Source: Candidatus Bathyarchaeota archaeon
GTDB lineage: Archaea; Thermoproteota; Bathyarchaeia; TCS64
Assembly (NCBI GenBank): GCA_937877765.1
Contig: CALGBN010000306.1
Span: 1-7,404 of the forward strand
Length of the DNA stretch: 7,404 nucleotides
Direction of reading: 5' to 3'
Below are positions 5,639 through 7,404 of the stretch, piece by piece. How positions within the stretch are numbered: position 1 is the stretch's first letter; every line of letters begins with the position of its first letter. The notes beneath the pieces were generated by a model. The model saw only the letters and a program-made list of their open reading frames with translations, made no database searches and was not told the DNA's origin. The position numbers and the translations under genes are program-made.

Positions 5639-6748
5639 ATCCGCGTCCAGATACCATGGGTCAATCGAGTTGATGACAACCGGGATATCTGCGACTGTTA
5701 TGTGGCTTAGCTCAGCAAGTCTCTCGAAAACATACATGTTTCTGAGGCTTGGTGGTAGTATCTTGACTCTATAGGGGTTAGGGGTTCCATTTGTCCATAA
5801 GTGGGTGGACATCTCGCCCCTACCATTCTCTACCCTGCTGATGTGCTCCCCCTCTGGTGCACGTGCAAAGGGGCTGAATCTTGTCTTAATCTCGCCTTCG
5901 GGTATCTCCTTTGCGATCTGCTCCATCATGTTAAGGGATTGACCTATCTCGTGGAATCTTACCTTGGTACGCGCCATAACATCGCACGCGTCCTCGGTGA
6001 TTATCTCCCAGTCAAGATCAGCATACGCTGCATAAGGCTCCTCGTTACGCATATCAACGGGTATTCCTGAGCCCCTGAGAACTGGACCTGTTGCACCTAA
6101 TCTTAGTGCATCTTTTGGCTCCAGAATAGCTACATTGTCGCAGCGCATCTCAAACATGGGGTTCTCGATCATGGCGTTCCAATAGTCCTTGAACCTGTTT
6201 CTTAGGTAGTTGACACCCTCGACAACCCTGTCAGCAAACCCTTCTGGGAAGTCCTTGTAGACTCCACCAGGTAAGAAGAAGTTGAAGCTCCATCGGGCGC
6301 CAGTAAGCTCCTCAAACAAGTCCAGTAGGATCTCACGATCTATCGTTGTCCATAGGAAGACAGCTGGGAAGTATCCTGTTGCTTCTGCCTGTAGTCCGAA
6401 TGCGTATAGATGGCTGTTTATCCTGCTCATCTCGCATACCAGAGACCTGATCCAGTTTGCTCTTTCAGGAACCTCTAACCCGAGGGCTTTCTCAGCAGCA
6501 GTAACGTATCCGATGCTGATGTTTGCTGTATCTACCATGGCCATTCTGTCGATTGGAACGATTCCTCCGATGAGTGAACGGTTTTCAAGCACTTTTTCGA
6601 TTCCACGGTGTGTGAAACCAAGGTCAGCTATAATCCTGTGAACCTTCTCACCATCAGTATCAAGCAGTATTCTTGTCTGCCCACTCATGGGGTGCTGTGG
6701 GCCCCAGCTTATTCTCATTAATTCGGGGGTAATTTCTGGTTCTGCCAT
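5633..6748 (-). CDS. nuoD: NuoD, complex I 49 kDa-type subunit with altered quinone-site residues
   Basis: 371-residue subunit that forms most of the quinone cavity with NuoB and descends from the [NiFe]-hydrogenase large subunit. Visible landmarks are GPQHP (16-20), THRGIEKVLENRS (46-58), the SRINSHLYAFG helix (108-118), DREILLDLFEELTGAR (137-152), the GGV turn (161-163), RLGATGPVLRGSG (216-228), NPYRVKILPPSL (324-335) and the C-terminal SIDPWYLDADR. The four NiFe-binding cysteines are absent at both ends, so it is an oxidoreductase subunit and not a hydrogenase. Against Thermus Nqo4 (recalled), the quinone-binding Tyr87 falls on Met71 and the second His of the GPQHPxxH loop is lost through a one-residue-shorter loop. 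The start ATG at 6748 overlaps the nuoC stop (TAATG) and has a purine-rich AAGGAGAGGGGG site at 6756-6767. It ends by overlapping the possible GTG start of nuoH. Confidence 0.97.
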   Translation of the reverse strand: MAEPEITPELMRISWGPQHPMSGQTRILLDTDGEKVHRIIADLGFTHRGIEKVLENRSLIGGIVPIDRMAMVDTANISIGYVTAAEKALGLEVPERANWIRSLVCEMSRINSHLYAFGLQAEATGYFPAVFLWTTIDREILLDLFEELTGARWSFNFFLPGGVYKDFPEGFADRVVEGVNYLRNRFKDYWNAMIENPMFEMRCDNVAILEPKDALRLGATGPVLRGSGIPVDMRNEEPYAAYADLDWEIITEDACDVMARTKVRFHEIGQSLNMMEQIAKEIPEGEIKTRFSPFARAPEGEHISRVENGRGEMSTHLWTNGTPNPYRVKILPPSLRNMYVFERLAELSHITVADIPVVINSIDPWYLDADR

Positions 6749-7218
6749 TACTCAACCCCCTCTCCTTTGAAGTCTTTTCGAAGTGGATAACCACCCTTCC
6801 AGTCTGGGGGCAATAACAGAGGCACTAGATTGGGATGACCCTCAAAGTCGATGCCAAACATCTCATGTGTCTCCCGTTCATGGAAGCTCATGGCTTCCCA
6901 GACCTGAGTCATGGAGGGTAGAACTGGTTTCTCTCTATCTACGGGTATTCTGTATATGATTATGAAGTCAGAGTCAGGATTATTTAGATAGTAATTCATC
7001 TCCATCCTGTTCTCTTCAGGGTAATCGATAGCTCCGCCGCCAATTGGTATAACAAAACCATAATCGTCTCTGATGACCTCGGCTGCCTCGATTATCTTGT
7101 CTTTTTTCGCCTTGATAGAAGCTCGTGTATCCTCAAAGACATCCACTGATTCAACGATTTCTTTCTGTGCCTCATTGAAGGAGGAAATAAAATCAGGGAG
7201 ACTAATCTTTCTTGACAC
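6748..7218 (-). CDS. nuoC: NuoC, complex I 30 kDa-type subunit
   Basis: 156-residue soluble subunit of the connecting arm, a structural partner of NuoD that carries no cofactor. The C-terminal half holds the 30 kDa signature: [19 protein letters not shown] at about residues 113-131, then [17 protein letters not shown] to about 151. Canonical members have an aromatic residue and Asp (YDMFG/WDMFG) where this protein has HEMFG, a mild variation. The N-terminal ~45 residues are charged and probably helical, with less conservation. The length suits a stand-alone archaeal-type NuoC and is much shorter than the fused NuoCD of E. coli. The start is GTG at 7218, chosen because AGAGGAGA (7223-7230) lies 5 nt upstream at its GGAG core and the next in-frame Met is deep in the protein. 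The gene overlaps the end of nuoB by 17 nt and shares one base with nuoD through a TAATG stop-start, so translation is probably coupled. Confidence 0.96.
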   Translation of the reverse strand: MSRKISLPDFISSFNEAQKEIVESVDVFEDTRASIKAKKDKIIEAAEVIRDDYGFVIPIGGGAIDYPEENRMEMNYYLNNPDSDFIIIYRIPVDREKPVLPSMTQVWEAMSFHERETHEMFGIDFEGHPNLVPLLLPPDWKGGYPLRKDFKGEGVE

Positions 7219-7404
7219 CGAGTCTCCTCTCCTTCACGATTTTTTCTTGTAGCTCCATCATTCCATGGATTATTGCTTCTGGTCTTGGGGGACAACCCGG
7301 AATATACACATTCACTGGAACATACTCGTCAATTGCTACTACGCTGTATGAGTCGTGGAATGGTCCTTTTCCGGTGGGACAAGCCCCTACAGCTACAACA
7401 TACT
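7202..7404 (-). CDS. nuoB: NuoB, complex I 20 kDa-type iron-sulfur subunit (3' part only)
   Basis: Partial gene: the right edge cuts off its 5' end, leaving the last 66 codons and a TAG stop. NuoB carries cluster N2, the last [4Fe-4S] centre before the quinone site, and sits between NuoD and NuoI in the connecting arm. The visible part shows two family hallmarks. One is the GACPTG stretch (Cys at visible residue 8), matching the usual GxCA cluster ligand. The other is [13 protein letters not shown] (Cys at visible residue 37), matching the near-invariant PGCPPRPE cluster ligand. The charged tail after [10 protein letters not shown] is typical of the family. The tandem-Cys motif expected near the N-terminus lies outside the window. 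A small oddity is Pro after the first cysteine where Ala is commonest. The stop lies inside nuoC, a 17-nt overlap. The family is certain; whether the enzyme is Nuo, Fpo or another 11-subunit form cannot be told from this piece. Confidence 0.96.
   Translation of the reverse strand, partial: YVVAVGACPTGKGPFHDSYSVVAIDEYVPVNVYIPGCPPRPEAIIHGMMELQEKIVKERRLGVKKD

Noticed and set aside
5633..6748. NuoD as the large subunit of a group 4 [NiFe] hydrogenase, suggested by GPQHP and RGIEK.
   Set aside because: There is no CxxC pair near either terminus: the N-terminal position has NRSLIGGIVPID and the C-terminus DPWYLDADR, so no NiFe centre can be bound.

Overview
The window is a single, tightly packed minus-strand operon segment for the core of a respiratory complex I-like oxidoreductase (NuoBCDHIJK plus antiporter-like subunits). 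Read in the direction of transcription, from high to low coordinates, the order is nuoB (3' end only), nuoC, nuoD, nuoH, nuoI, nuoJ, nuoK, a 506-residue NuoM/NuoN/MrpD-type antiporter subunit, and nuoL (cut by the left edge). No gene is supported on the plus strand, and no RNA gene, mobile element, CRISPR array or long non-coding stretch is present. The only intergenic gap of any size is 43 nt, in front of nuoL.

The organism is most likely an archaeon, though this is inference. nuoD runs straight into nuoH with no nuoE/F/G between them. NuoC and NuoD are separate short proteins. NuoD resembles, as I recall those sequences, the 11-subunit complex I versions of Thermoproteota/Nitrososphaerota-like lineages. 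The codons are rich in AGG/AGA, ATA and CTA, and several ribosome-binding sites contain GGTGA, which fits the usual 16S rRNA tail. I cannot name a phylum. A bacterium with an 11-subunit complex remains possible.

Right part (about 4090-7404): the peripheral connecting arm and its membrane anchor. NuoB, NuoC, NuoD and NuoI carry electrons through iron-sulfur clusters to the quinone-type site at the NuoB/NuoD/NuoH interface. NuoD has none of the CxxC pairs that hold a NiFe centre, so this is not a hydrogenase. Left part (1 to about 4090): the proton-pumping membrane arm, made of NuoJ, NuoK, the antiporter-like subunit and NuoL. A third antiporter subunit, nuoA and the rest of nuoB would be expected just outside the window but cannot be seen.

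The main interest is a set of substitutions at functionally central positions. NuoD lacks both residues that hold the quinone head group in well-studied complex I (the second His of the GPQHP loop, and a Tyr that is Met here). The 506-residue antiporter has Glu where the family has its central TMH8 lysine. NuoH has lost a Glu of its PEAE loop motif, NuoK appears to use Asp for its second membrane Glu, and NuoL has Gly for a conserved Arg. Together they suggest an unusual electron acceptor and a modified coupling path, but sequence alone does not prove it.
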